From Gnetum montanum (lineage: Eukaryota; Streptophyta; Gnetopsida; Gnetales; Gnetaceae): 58,188 bases of DNA. Within the stretch, counting starts at the first letter, position 1. Every line of letters begins with the position of its first letter. Under the pieces are notes generated by a model. The model was not told the DNA's origin and made no database searches. It worked only from the letters and a program-made list of their open reading frames with translations. Both the position numbers and the translations under genes were made by a program. This document shows positions 34,173 to 46,120 of this stretch, piece by piece. The stretch covers positions 238,340-296,527 of the forward strand of contig MNCI01002118.1 of assembly GCA_015680685.1 (NCBI GenBank), given 5' to 3'.

Positions 34173-34187
34173 TGTGCTAGAAGGAGG
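34173..34187 (+). promoter_or_regulatory. Primer-binding site of B1
   Basis: TGTGCTAGAAGGAGG six bases after the LTR, with one change (C to T) from the TGGCGCTAGAAGGAGG of B2 and a one-base shorter start. Confidence 0.6.
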
Positions 34188-34409
34188 ACCTTTTGGTGCT
34201 CTTTTTGCTTTTTACGAGTAGTCCTGCATGCTCTTTGTACCCCATCATTCACTAGCGTAAACGTGACACCCTTTTGTGGTTGTTTATGCATTGTGTGGTG
34301 TAGATTAGTAGCGACGACGGTTCCTTTGGAACTTGGCAGGATGAAAAGCCTTCAATCTCCTATTGATTTCCATGTTTCTTGTTTGTGACTTCCCCTTTTA
34401 TCATGCAAA

Positions 34410-36800
34410 ATGATTCCACCAACAACTGCTATTTCCATCTCGAGCCTTGAGGCTCCTTTCTCGGCTCAAAGCACCATGGGTGCTGAGCGACCACCTACCT
34501 CGATGTTGGTGCCATGCCATTCCCTTAAGATTTAACATTTGTCACCTAAGTTCTTGGCATAAGACGCAGAGCATTACCACTTCATCTGCACAAAGATCCA
34601 GGCAAATCTGCCCCTAGATCACCAAGAACTCGAGGACAAATGCAACTTCGAGTTCCTTCATTGGAACGAGAGGGAGTTTATCCCTACCCTTGATGTTATC
34701 ATCCCCATGATGGAGATGTATCAATGGATCTTAGACAAGCTAATGCGAGTCAGCAAGTCTAGGGAATGAGATATGGTGTCTCATTATGATGAGATGTTCT
34801 AGGATGAACAGGAAGACCTAGACTCGCAATCCGAGGATGGTGGCTAAACTCACCCTGCGATCATCCCTCCCACCATGGTCTTTAGGTCAAACCTGCTTTT
34901 TGCATTAGCTTCCTTTGTGATTACCACGACTCCATCTCAATCTATGTTTTCATTAGGCATGGGCAATCATCCTACACCCTCAATGTATCAGCATGCTCCT
35001 CCCTTAGTTTCATTACCAGGCACTCTCCCTTCTCATTCTGTCCCATCCTCGTACCAAGTGCTGGTCACACCTACATTGCCCTATGTACACACCGCATCTA
35101 CCTCATAGCTGCATGGAGTTTCTACTTCTATCTCATCATCTACACCTGTTCCACCATTAGTGGCAGGCCCAACCCCAACCACGTGATGGGCCCTAGCTAC
35201 TTCGCTCCCTGTTTCACAACCCCACCAAATGTCACATTACCCTTACCACCAAGCATACCAAGTCCCGCAGGTGTCACAACCAAGTGTGGGACTGTGGCCC
35301 GTTCCATCATTCACGCAAATTACTAACCCCACAGTACCACCAGCAGCCGTCACTCTAGTAGCACCACCCACTGGGTGGTGGACCTCATAGGTAACACCCT
35401 TCACAAGGGCAGTCCCAATGAAACCCCCTATGAGCCAGGCCATTGTGCTTACTACACCACCAACGATGGTTGCCCCTGCAACCCCAAAACTATCTACATC
35501 ATCTCCAGGTCTAGAACAAGCATTTCAACTTATCCAGATCCTTATTGAAGAGATTAAAAGTCTCAAAGCCGCTATTTCTGACACAGTGTAGGTCATGGAT
35601 TTCTACCATGATGACCCCATCAGCCTAGTGGTTCCTATGTTCATGTTACCTCCTAGGATGCCACTCCCCCAATTCACAAAATACAATGGAAAGGATGACC
35701 CTAACATGTATTTAGTTATATTTAGATTTGAATCTTTGTTTTTGCAGCAATGGCCACACACCATTATTCGCATCTTTGCTATGTCTCTGATGGGCAAAGC
35801 TTTAGACTGGTATTACGCACTCCCGCGTGCCTCCATATCAACACTGGAAGAGCTGCTAACCTAGTTCATGACTCGCTTCAAGTAGAACTTGAAGCCCGAA
35901 GTCACGTTGAATTAGCTGATGGGTGTTAAGCAAGATTCGCTGGAGTTGATGCAAAAGTTTATACAGCAGTGGAGCACTACCTTGAATGAGATCCGTGAGC
36001 CTATTGTAGAGGCCCATTTTCTGGCCATCTTCAAGGGGGCAGTAAATTATTTCATCAAATCCAAGCTGTACTACCTAGCCCCACGCTCTCTCAGTCAAAC
36101 TTTTTCCTAGACAAAAAGCATCCAAGATGCGGCTGAAGCCAGTAAAGACTCGGCCTATGTTGCATATAAAAATGCATATACCAAAAAAGACAAAGAGAAG
36201 GGCAAAGCCGCAATGGCCATGGTGGCCATCGTGGCAAACGAGGCTAAGCCCAACAACAACAATAACAAGAAAGAGGCCACAACGTCAACTAACCCCACGC
36301 CTAACTCAAGTAACGCTAGCCAACCCTTAATGTCGACACCAGAGGCATCAACCCCGCCTAAATCCAACTTCGAGTGAAAAGATTGCTCCGAGTATACCCC
36401 TATACCTATCAAGCCTTCAAAACTTCTGAAGCAATTACTAGGGGCTGGGTACATTCAACATAAGTAGATGTCAAAGGAGGTGATCAAACGACATCAGCGG
36501 TATTGCGAACTCCTTAGGAACCCCTCCTTGGCTATGCCCAACGAGCCACGAATTCCTAAAAACTTCCAACTGGAGCGGTTTTGTGACTACCATCAACTTT
36601 GTGGTCACAACATGGATTACTGTCTAGTATTGAAAGATGACATTCAATGGATGATTGATCAGGGGAAGTTGGTTCTAGATGAAAGAAACCCTGTTTGCCC
36701 TGAAAATCAATTCATGCATGTTTACAAGGATCCCCTCAACATTAACAATGCATGGTACATTATCAACACGATTGGTGTAGATAATAATCTAGAACCACCA
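34410..36800 (+). pseudogene. gag of B1, broken
   Basis: ATG at 34410. After a diverged N-terminal part and a Pro/Thr-rich stretch, the capsid domain opens at 35595 with MDFYHDDPISLVVPMFMLPP, then FTKYNGKDDPNMYLVIFRFE, AMSLMGKALDWYYALPRASI, STLEELLT and, from 35919, SLELMQKFIQQWSTTLNEIR. A Lys/Asn-rich linker leads to the Cys/His motif FCDYHQLCGHNMDYCLVLKD (36580-36640). In-frame stops at 35862, 35912 and 36108 break it. It is less damaged than the B2 copy. Confidence 0.82.
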
Positions 36801-36812
36801 CAATAGCCATTT

Positions 36813-38190
36813 GTGGTTTGTGTGCCTCAATGTAGCGTAGCAACACCAGCAACGACAAAAAAGACACCGCAACAACCATTTGTTCTCAAGGTTCCTCCTC
36901 AAACATCCACCCCTACATTCTTCATATTAAAAACTGCATCACTGCCCACACTAATGCCACAAGCACCATTCATCATTAGGGGGCCAAAACACTCAACTGC
37001 CCCCATCACACAGAGCCAGCCTAAGACAACATCACAGCCTTCTCGTTCAAAGAAATGGGAAGAGCATCTAATGGATGAAATGGCCAAGGAATGTACCACC
37101 CTAGGTCCTTCCAAGCCTACCCCCTCATCTTCCGTGTCTACATCCCCCTCATCATCAATAGTTGACATCACTACACACACAAAATCACTGCCATCCCTCC
37201 TGAAAGTGTCCATCCCCAAACCTGAAACTTCTCCTCCTCGAGAAATTCATCTTCTAGGACGAATGGAGGAAGAGAAGGGCAGAAAATAACAAGAAAGTGG
37301 ATAGGTCCTCCTAAATGCCCTTACTCAGGTCAAATAGGGTTTGAAACAAAAGAATACAACCTTGAGCCTGTACGACATGGTAATGACCTCCACTGCAAAC
37401 GGTGAGGCCTTGGTTCGCATGTTAACCTCCATACCAGTTGACGAAAACATGTCGGTAGAGGAGAAAGAAATCCATGCGGTCATGCTTCCTTCTACACTCA
37501 AAGAACCATGACCATCTTAGTTGACATTCCATGACAAGTCCATTAAGGATGACCTTGAAAAGGGTCAGGTGACAACAACACCTTTCTTCATCACAATTTG
37601 GGTTGGTCAACACAAGATTCGAAGAGTACACGTTGATGATGGGGCTGCTACAAATGTCATCCCGTTCCCCATAGTGGACAAACTGGGTTTGGTGGACCAA
37701 ATCAAACCCACGACAACATCATGTTTGAAGTCATTCAACGGAGCACGGGTAGTGGTAAAAGGCACTATCTACATTAACTTTGCGGTAGGGGACCAGTTCC
37801 CCACAAGTGCAACATTCATTGTGATAGAAGATATGCCTGGGTTTAACCTGATCTTGGGGAGGTCATGGTTAGCCCAACTCAGGGCTGTCTCCTCACCCAT
37901 AGATCAAGAAATCCACCTACCTTATGTAGGCAAGGAGGTGGTGATTTACGGTGAGGAAGTAGCTACCCAGGTGATAAACAATGTTGACATGGCGCAAGAT
38001 TTAGAAGTAATAACCTCTGAGACTGAAGCGCCTATCTCCACTGAAGCTACTTGTTTGGAAAACGATCCAGCCCAAAACTCTGGCTTAGAAAATGAAACTA
38101 CGTGCATCGAGTTGCCTTTTTAAGTAGTAGATAACAACATAGAAGAATACCACAATAAAGCCCCTTAGCCTTACGCATCGCCAAGCCCAC
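36813..38190 (+). pseudogene. Gag-Pro linker and aspartic protease of B1
   Basis: A Pro/Thr/Ser linker (36813-37289) precedes protease, which has a 200-codon open stretch from 37521: FFITIWVGQHKIRRVHVDDGAATNVIPF with active-site D-D-G-A (the family usually has D-S/T-G), LVDQIKPTTTSCLKSFNGA, MPGFNLILGRSWLAQLRAV. After the TAA at 38121 homology with B2 continues (PYASPSPRWVRKQL near 38170-38205), so the native frame was longer. This is the best preserved ORF of the element and would process Gag-Pol. Confidence 0.82.
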
Positions 38191-38377
38191 GATGGGTTAG
38201 AAAGCAGCTACGAGGATGATCGTTACTTGCGTAGCGTAACTACTCCACTGCTTCCGACACAACTAACACTTATCATACATTTATTCTTTGTTTGCTTCAT
38301 ATTCGTTCGATTACGCTAAGTGTCTAACTCATCCGTTAAATCGTTCACATTATGTCCACTATTTACATCACGCCACG

Positions 38378-38563
38378 GCCCGCTAAGGCCTAAAACTGGA
38401 AAAATTTTTTCCTTACCATCATCCAACGGCCCAAAATGGCCTAAAACTAGTGATGGGCTAAAACGGCCTAAAACTACCAATGGCCTAAAATGGCCTAAAA
38501 CTAGCGATGGCCCAAAATGGCCTTAAACTATTGTTACAGCCTGAAATGGCCTAAAACTAAAAC
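38378..38563. repeat. 27-bp GGCCCAAAATGGCCTAAAACTAGTGAT array (B1)
   Basis: Three in-register 27-bp units (38428, 38455, 38482) flanked by degenerate ones, between protease and the antisense gene. They are open in one frame as a 9-residue repeat, which is a by-product of the 27-bp period. Confidence 0.9.
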
Positions 38564-38747
38564 AAGACACTCCCAAGGAGTTTAATTCATAAAAAAAAGA
38601 TAAAGAATAAAATAAAAATAAATACAACACATTAGCTAAAATGAAATAAATCTCTTCGTATTCCATTTTTTCTTTCATTTAAAATATTAATCAATAATTT
38701 CTATAACATTCTTTGCGAGAATTCAAATAAAATGTTTGGCTACTATG

Positions 38748-41700
38748 CTATGACCCTTTGCCCGCTCCATCATCCCCTACCTCATTAGGTCTGGTGTTTT
38801 CATTTGGATTCTACACCACAAGGAAAATAAAATAGTCAGCTAAAGCTACAATAAGGACTTGAATAGAATAAATTATCATAACACCAATAAATGACTGACC
38901 CGAGACAGCCCTGCATCTGTTTTGAGGGGTATCCAATCCATGCCTGTCATGAGGCATTGCAAGATCTCCTCTTTTGTAATATTGGCCCAATTCCTGTCTC
39001 CCAGGTCAACGCTTGTCACAAATTTCTCCTTTTCTATCGATTTCCATCTCAGTGGTCCTGGAGAAAAGGTAGCAGTGGTGGTCTCACCCATGGGAAAGGT
39101 CATTTCCCTTTTAGGAGATTCACTTATTGTCACTTGTTGCATAAACTTGTCATAAGTCCCAGAAGTGCCAATAATGTCGAGGAATACCTTGTAAGTATGT
39201 AACTTGACAAAGGCATCTCGATATTGTTTACAGTAGGTGGCATGTTCTAGTTTATACATGTGCTTGTGATTTTTCTGTGCCTGCCCCCACTCGTAAACTT
39301 TTACACTGTAGTCCTTATAGTTTTGGTTCTTCTAGGCTAATAGGTCCATTTGCATGTGTTGTTCTATTATTTCATGATTGGCCTCATTGTTGCATCACAC
39401 AACCTTCCAATACCTCGCATAGTCGATGATGGCCGTGCGCCAACTACCATCATTGGTGTCTCAAGCCAACAGGAATTCATTCCTAGATTGCAGATCTCCC
39501 ACCTTGGCGGTCAGGTTGGCCTTCTCCTTCTCAAGCCTCTGTACCTATTTCTAGAGGTCTTCGTTCACACACCTACATTCCCATAAGGAGGGTGCTGAGT
39601 ACAACGCACATTGACCTGCTTCATCGTATATGCAACGAGGTACTTCGGTCACCTCCGGTGGAAATTCGGGCACAACGTCGACCTCAACGGCTTGTCTAGG
39701 GTCCCACTTGAGGCGAGAGGCTGCCAATCACACATACAAAGGCATTAGTCACAGTGGCATAGTAAAGAAACAACGATTTAGAGAGTCTAATGTACCAGTT
39801 TTAACTTACCCACTTCAGGATCGATCTACTTCAGATGGTCGTTCATGTTGTCAACCACCCCCTTCATGAAAGTAAATTTGTTAGGGGTCTCGATCCATGG
39901 TCGCAGGTGGATCAAGGTAGGGTCGAAGGTATCAATAGTAGTGNACCCATCGGCACACTGTCAAATATGTGGTCAAACTCACCAGTGTCTAAATGAAGCC
40001 CCTCTCCTTCTAGTTGATCCAACAATGTAGTAGTGCCTTCAATGCTCATGTGCCCCTCTAGTACTAAGCTATTCTCCGCAAAAGGGTCATCAGTAGGGGC
40101 CTCTTCCTAATTACCAAGAGCCTCTTCCTCATTGGTTGGGCCCCTTTCTTCGTTGGTAGGGGCCTCCTCTTCATCGGTGGAGACCTCCTCCTCATCAGCC
40201 GAGGCCCTTTCTTCTATAGCAGGGGCCCCTTCCTCATCGGCAGGGGCCCTCTCCTCTATGGCCGAAGCCTCTTTTTTCTCGCCAGTCACCCCTGTTATAG
40301 GGGCCACCACCTCTTCTTCCCCTTCTTCCTCTACTAATAAAGTATAGTCATGGTAAGCAAATTATACCAGCTCGAAGCAGATGCTACACTATGCAATGCT
40401 ACCTAGTGTAACACAACGTAGCAAATGTTAGCAAAAAAAAGACACACACTTACCAATTAGAGGCTGCATTCTCAAAGTTTAAGTTGCAGCTTCTTCCCTC
40501 TTTCCTCATTTGTACAGAGAAGTTCCTTGGCCAGGGGAGGTCTCTTGCATTGCAACTTAGTTGTCACCATCTCTGCAATGAGGCATTTCCCCCTTGTCAC
40601 ACTACCGGTGGTAATGGAGGACACCTCTCCCAAGTTGTCCTAGGCATAAAAGTTGCATGCCACCTGATCCCTGGTTATCATTGAAAATGATTCCTTGATA
40701 GCTTCTGAGGGGTCTTGAGATCAAGTGGTATGGAAGACTTGGTAGATCCATGGCTTGAAAATCTAGCTACGATCTTGTAATACCCAGAATCCATTCTCAC
40801 AGACTACCAAGAATTCTGCAAAATACTGCAACCAGGCAATGAAGAAGACATGGTGCATGTTGAAGCAGACTCAATTTTCCCATAGAGCTTGACCATTTTA
40901 GCCTGCATGCCTCTGCAAAGGTATTTGGCCTAATTGTAATAGGTCCCCTCTTCCATGACATCCCTCATTATCTGAGCCTACTCAATTCCAATGATTTTTC
41001 CTTGGGATAGTAGCTTGGGGAAGGCACGGGCACGGAAGACAGGGTAAACAGTTTTTGCCACCCATAGCCTCACCTTCTCAATGTAGATCCCCTTTTGATC
41101 CTTTGCCGCCCCTAGCCACTCCTCAATGTTCCCTTGATGGTGTGCATCCTTCTTAGATTTTTCTTCCATAGGGAGACCATTAGAAGGGACACCAAAAAGA
41201 TCAGCAAATAATTGATTGTTGATTTCAAACACCAGATGCATACCGTGAACATGTGTGTGGAAGTGGTCTACTTTTTTGGAGAAGGAGTNCTGAAATGGTT
41301 CACAAAAAAAAGAAAAAAAGGTTAGAAAAAGATGAACATCACTTGAACATGTAATAATGAACTCATAGTTTAGCGTACCAGTTTTGAATGGCATGGGAAA
41401 TGGTGGAAGATCCACCAACATGTCTTCAATGGTGAGCGGCCTGAGGGATGTCCATTCCCTATCCAACCAACAGGCTTCTTTACACTTCTCATAAAATTGG
41501 GAATACTTGGTTGGATAGGTTCTGAACTCACCCCAAAATTGGCCTATCATGCTAGCGTGCACATTCCTAGTAGAGGAAAGCTCCCACAGGGCCATCTGTG
41601 CCAATGCCAAGGCGTTTGTATCATCGTGGAGACTGTTCCTATCAATAAAAAATCTGGCAACACACAAAAATATATACATACACTATTAATACCTGTGTCT

Positions 41701-43074
41701 AGTGTAGCATGGATCACACAATGATAAATACCTTCGTAGAACTCACCCGCCAGCATAATAAACAATTCCAGGTGGGTTCTGAAAGTAGGTGCCCATGTGA
41801 CGGGCAACAAACAATGTGTTGTATAAGTCTTTGCACTTATACTCAGGAATCTCTCAGATCCAATTTAAGCATCTCAAGCTTTTTGGGCGTTGGTTGGAGT
41901 CTTCTGCCCGATCGCCCCCGATTGACCCATTAGTCAAAAATTTTAGAATGCCCTAATTTGCCTTGGGAAATAGGGTTTCTATGATTGCAGCCGCTATCTC
42001 TACTAATAAGTGTGACAAAAAAATCACACTAAAATGGTGGAGGAGGAACTGTAGGAAGTCTCGTGTGCCCTCTTGAAACCAGATCGCTTGCCACCCCACA
42101 TGTGCATGGGGAGGAAGGACATTGGCCACCGGTTTGCTAAGGCAGCACAAGACTCTCATAATCTCTAGGATAATTAAAATGGGCTTCAACATGACCCTAC
42201 ACAATGAAAAATCAAACATTTGCACTGTGTATGAGTGAGGTTTACATGTAGAGTAGCGTAACCCTCTGATTACATATAGCGTAGCATGACACTTTCTTTG
42301 CATATAGTGTAGCATAACCCCCCAGTTGCAAACCTCTCTTTAAAAAAAATAGAATAAAAATAATAGGCAGCATAACAACACAATACTTGCAGCGTAGCAT
42401 AGTCATCAAGCCTTACGTAATGCAACAACACTTAGATGCAAATGCATGACTGGCAATAGAGCAAACCTAACAAAAGAAAATCTAGCAACGTAGCGGTGTT
42501 GCAGATTCAATAGTGTAGCAATGCAACAAAAAAAACCTTATGACACACCGGCATATAAAAATATTATGAAATTTAGATAAGTAAGAATTCACTATGCCAC
42601 GGCCGTCCCAACCATACTTCTGCTGTACAAAATCACTTGCGCTACACTACGTTAAACACATGTCACGCTATCAAATCCTGTAAATGGCCAAACCCTCCTG
42701 AGGACTGTACGCTACGCTAACCTTGTGCTAAGTTGTCCAGAATTGCCCAAACCCCCGCAACAAAGCAATCACAACAATGGTGGTTGAGGTGATACTGCAT
42801 GTAGCTGCAACATAACGTCCGAATAGTCTTTGTGACCAACTAGCAACAGTGGTGGCGTAGTGGCCAAAACGACAACCAAAATAGTGGCAAAAGATGCATA
42901 TTTCATCAATAATGATTACTGTGGTCTAAAAAACAAGGGCATCATAGCAACTTACCAAGCAGACAGAGCCTCCTCCTGCACTTCAACACGTGCTTAGGAC
43001 AGGTGTCCCAAAGTATCCTTTACCTCGTCCACTTTAGTGAGTCCTCGGTGCTTGCGTTTGCCTTTGGGTGCCAT
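38748..43074 (-). pseudogene. Antisense multi-exon gene of B1 (unknown protein)
   Basis: Homolog of the B2 antisense gene with better splice sites. Exons: 1 43074-42956 (MAPKGKRKHRGLTKVDEVKD), donor TTG/GTAAGT; 2 42196-41747 after TTCATTGTGTAG (LCCLSKPVANVLPPHAHVGW; LYNTLFVARHMGTYFQNPPG), donor GTGAGT; 3 41653-41379 after GTTGCCAG (QMALWELSSTRN; SLRPLTIEDMLVDLPPFPMP), donor GTACGC; 4 up to 40454 after TTTCAG at 41290 (VFEINNQLFADLFGVPSNGL), its 5' part lost at the N (41289), donor GTAAGT; 5 from 40330 after GTAG, tandem ~8-residue acidic units (EEAPTNEERGPTNEEE); 6 ending 39810; 7 39720-38900 after TTGGCAG (TYDKFMQQVTISESPKRE), donor GTCAGT; 8 38810-38748, TAG stop. Phases join across junctions 1/2, 2/3, 4/5 and 7/8. 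Origin may be a captured host gene; function unknown. Confidence 0.8.
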
Positions 43075-43206
43075 TGTTTCACTCACAAATGCTATCAACT
43101 ACTACGCTACACAACTTTACTTTCTCTTAGCATGACCGTGCTATGCTCTGGATGTGGGCTCTGCACTCTGACAATGAAAGCAACAAGTTTACTGGGGGTA
43201 AACCCC

Positions 43207-43214
43207 TATTTATA
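43207..43214 (-). promoter_or_regulatory. TATA box of the antisense gene (B1)
   Basis: Minus strand GCTATAAATAGGGG followed by TTTACCCC, 133 bp upstream of the ATG at 43074. The surrounding 20 bp are conserved with B2 although other non-coding sequence nearby has diverged. It is independent of the LTR promoter. Confidence 0.78.
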
Positions 43215-43384
43215 GCAGAAACGGTGAATAGAACTTGCCGTTTTCGACCCCGAGTAATGTGGGATGCCCCGTATAGTGTAGCACCATTGTGTCATAATCC
43301 CACTATAGTGTAGCATCATTGTTTGCAAATAGGTGGGTCCAATCAGAAATTTCATCCCACCTTAAATTAGCAACCTACCTTTAC

Positions 43385-43672
43385 AAAGCCTACGCACTAT
43401 AGTCCGCAAAGACCTTAAACTAGTAACCTTAGTTCTCAAACTTCACTTGTTAATGGTCTACTAAGACCTTAAACTAGCAACCTCAATTTACATTTTGACA
43501 TATACTATAGCATGAGTATTGTCCGCCATGACCTTAAACAGGCAGCCTTAATATCCATTTTGTATTTTAAACTAGATTTTGCAATGTTACGGTCCACCAT
43601 GACCTTAAACTGGCAAAGTTAATGTCCCTTCCATGTTCAAACCCATTCACGGTCCACCAAGACCTTAAATTG
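43385..43672. repeat. GGTCYRCNAAGACCTTAAACTAGC array (B1)
   Basis: Five to six units at ~55-65 bp spacing, between the antisense promoter and RT; counterpart of 25464-25797. Confidence 0.82.
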
Positions 43673-43779
43673 GTAGCTTACGAACTTGGCTAAATAGTTG
43701 ACAACCATTTCATGTTTCATTGTTTCTTTGCAACTATTTATTACTCATTATTGCTACAAACAAGTATCACTTGACTTGG

Positions 43780-43798
43780 CTTTTTCTTATTGTGGCAG
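43780..43798 (+). promoter_or_regulatory. Candidate sense splice acceptor before RT (B1)
   Basis: CTTTTTCTTATTGTGGCAG, a pyrimidine tract with CAG, directly before the RT-side frame (KMAMQHDLHSLL). B2 has the aligned ATTATAGCAAG (25921-25928), AG replaced by AA. Tat/Ogre elements are known to splice between protease and RT. The matching donor near 38200 was not identified. Confidence 0.5.
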
Positions 43799-45480
43799 GT
43801 TGAACAAGATGGCCATGCAACATGATCTACATTCACTTTTAACCTTGACAGGTCCTCATGGCAAGCTTGCAAGACATCTGAACTTAGAGTCAATAGACTA
43901 GGATTCATCCACTAATAACACTGTAGCATCCCTGGAAACATCCCTAGATTGGCTCAAACATTTGGTCCAAGCCTTAGACTTAGAGGCTAGGAGATGTGAC
44001 CAAAGACCCTGTCATCAAAATACCTGTAACAACATCTAGGGGGAAGTAAGGGCACTAAAACTTAGCTCCCTCCTAGATCAACAAATATAAAAAGATGTAT
44101 CCAAAGTCCTTCAAGACAACGTCAAAGTGATCGCATGGTCCTATAATGACATGTCGAGCTTAGACCCACGACTAATACAACATAACATTGTCTTGGACCC
44201 ATGTATCAAACCAGTCAAACAAAAGGCTCAGAAAATTAAACCAGAAATCGCACTAGCTGTACGTGATGAAATTACCAAGCTATACCAAGCAGGCTTCATT
44301 CATTTGGTCGATCACTTAGAGTGGGTATCGAACATCGTTATAGTCTCTAAGAAAATGGGAGGAATACAAATTTGTATAGACTTTCAGAATCTAAACAAAG
44401 CAATGATTAAAGATGATTTTCCACTACCAAGTATTGATCAACTTATCGACACTATGGTTGGTCATGCTTTATTATCCTTTATGGATGGGTTCTCAGGTTA
44501 TAATCAAATTCACATCAATCCAGAACATCAGTTGACGACTACTTTCATGACCCCTTGGGGTACTTTTTGTTACACTATGATGCCCTTTGGTCTCAAAAAT
44601 GCCATAGCAACCTATCAATGAGCCATGACCTACATATTCAGTGACTACCTCCTAAAGAGACTAAATGATTAGGTGGATGACATAGAAGTCAAGTTAAGAC
44701 AACTATTGACCATCCCATTGATGTAAATGTAGTCCTAAAGCATTGTCACAGGCATGACTTGCATCTTAATCCAAAGAAGTATGTTTTCAGAGTTAAAACT
44801 GGATGTATGCTAGGGTTTGTAGTGTCAGAGGCTAGAATACGAGTGGACCCTGACAAAGTTAAGGTCATCGCTAACCTAGCACCCCCTACCAACCTTAAAG
44901 AATTACGTGGATTGCAAGGTAGAATACAGTTCATTAGAAGGTTTATAGCAAAGTTGACCAACAAGTTACATCCCATGCAACACTTACTAAAGAAGGGGGT
45001 TAACTTCGAGTGGACAACATAATATCAACAAGCCTTCGATGACCTGAAGAAAGAGATTTTACACCTCCCAACTGTTTACCCACCACAGAGGAATAAGCCT
45101 TTCTACATCTACCTTGCTACTTTAGACATGTCTATCGTAGCATTGTTATGCCAGAAAAGAGAGGACAACTCTAAAATCCCAGTCTATTACTTGAGCCATG
45201 CATTAATAGCATATAAAGAGAAATACAACAAAGTGGAAAGGAATTGTCTCACTTTAGTGTTTGAGCTAAAAATGTGGAGACACTACCTGTTCCATAGCCA
45301 GGTGAACATTATATGCAAAAGCAACGTACTTCAGGCTATCATGAACAACATATGTGAAAGTAGCAGGATAGCCCAATGGAAAGCTATAATGGAAGAATTT
45401 GATTTACACTATGTAGCCCAATCATCAACGAAAGGACAAGTGATAGCTACGCAGCTCATGACCTCACCAATCGATGATCA
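43799..45480 (+). pseudogene. RT and first RNase H of B1
   Basis: After a linker, RT is open 44127-44621: AWSYNDMSSLDPRLIQHNIV, KQKAQKIKPEIALAVRDEIT, IHLVDHLEWVSNIVIVSKKM, ALLSFMDGFSGYNQIHINPE, TTFMTPWGTFCYTMMPFGLK. The YVDD box at about 44670 reads stop-V-D-D (Tyr codon to TAG). The thumb and RNase H continue to KGQVIATQL near 45450. This first RNase H has lost most acidic catalytic residues, as is usual in Tat elements with a second RNase H. Stop at 44620, frame change near 44700, stop at 45020. Confidence 0.88.
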
Positions 45481-45529
45481 AGCAACCATAGCATGGAAAT
45501 TTCCTGACAAACACGTTAGCAGTATCAAC

Positions 45530-46120
45530 CCTATGCCATTGCACTTCAAGGTCACTTTACATTTCAACGGCGCTTCAACCACATGAGGTAGCAGTGTTGC
45601 TGTAGTCATTACATTCCCCTTAGGGGACATTCAACCTTTTTCTTACCATTTCATGTTCCTTTGTACAAACAATGTAGTTGAGTACGAAGGACTCCTTAGG
45701 GGCCTTTTAGCAGCCCAACAATTAAAGATCCAACATTTGGCAGTCCAAGGTGATTCCCAACTTGTTGTCAACCAAAGCACTAAAATCTATGCCTGTAAGG
45801 CTTCACACTTACAGCCTTATTGTGATTTGGCCAAAAACTTGTTGAAACAGTTCACCATGATAGACATCTAGCATGTGCCATGTAATGAGAACACTGTAGC
45901 CAATGCCTTAGCCACGCTAGCGTTAAACATGCCACCACACCTGTTTGTAGATTTACCTGCTTCGATAATAGAATTCACAAATCCTATTATACAAGTAGTA
46001 CATGTGGCCTCTGTAAGCACTACTAATGCCCAAGAGTGGTACACTAATGTTAAGGCCTACTTGCAACATGGCGCACCCCCGCATGGCTTGACATCCATCC
46101 AAAAGGATGCAATCCAAAAG
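45530..46120 (+). pseudogene. Second (archaeal-type) RNase H of B1
   Basis: LHFNGASTT (acidic residue D to N), GDIQPFSYHFMFLCTNNVVE, YEGLLRGLLAAQQLKIQHLA, QGDSQLVVNQ (GDS motif intact), HVPCNENTVANALATLALNM (D to N in the ADALA motif). Two stops (45583, 45869). Extra RNase H domain diagnostic of the Tat clade. Confidence 0.82.

Noticed and set aside
38320-38526. 68-residue ORF with 9-residue repeats
   Set aside because: Follows from the 27-bp tandem array being open by chance; the less regular B2 array is not open in the same way.
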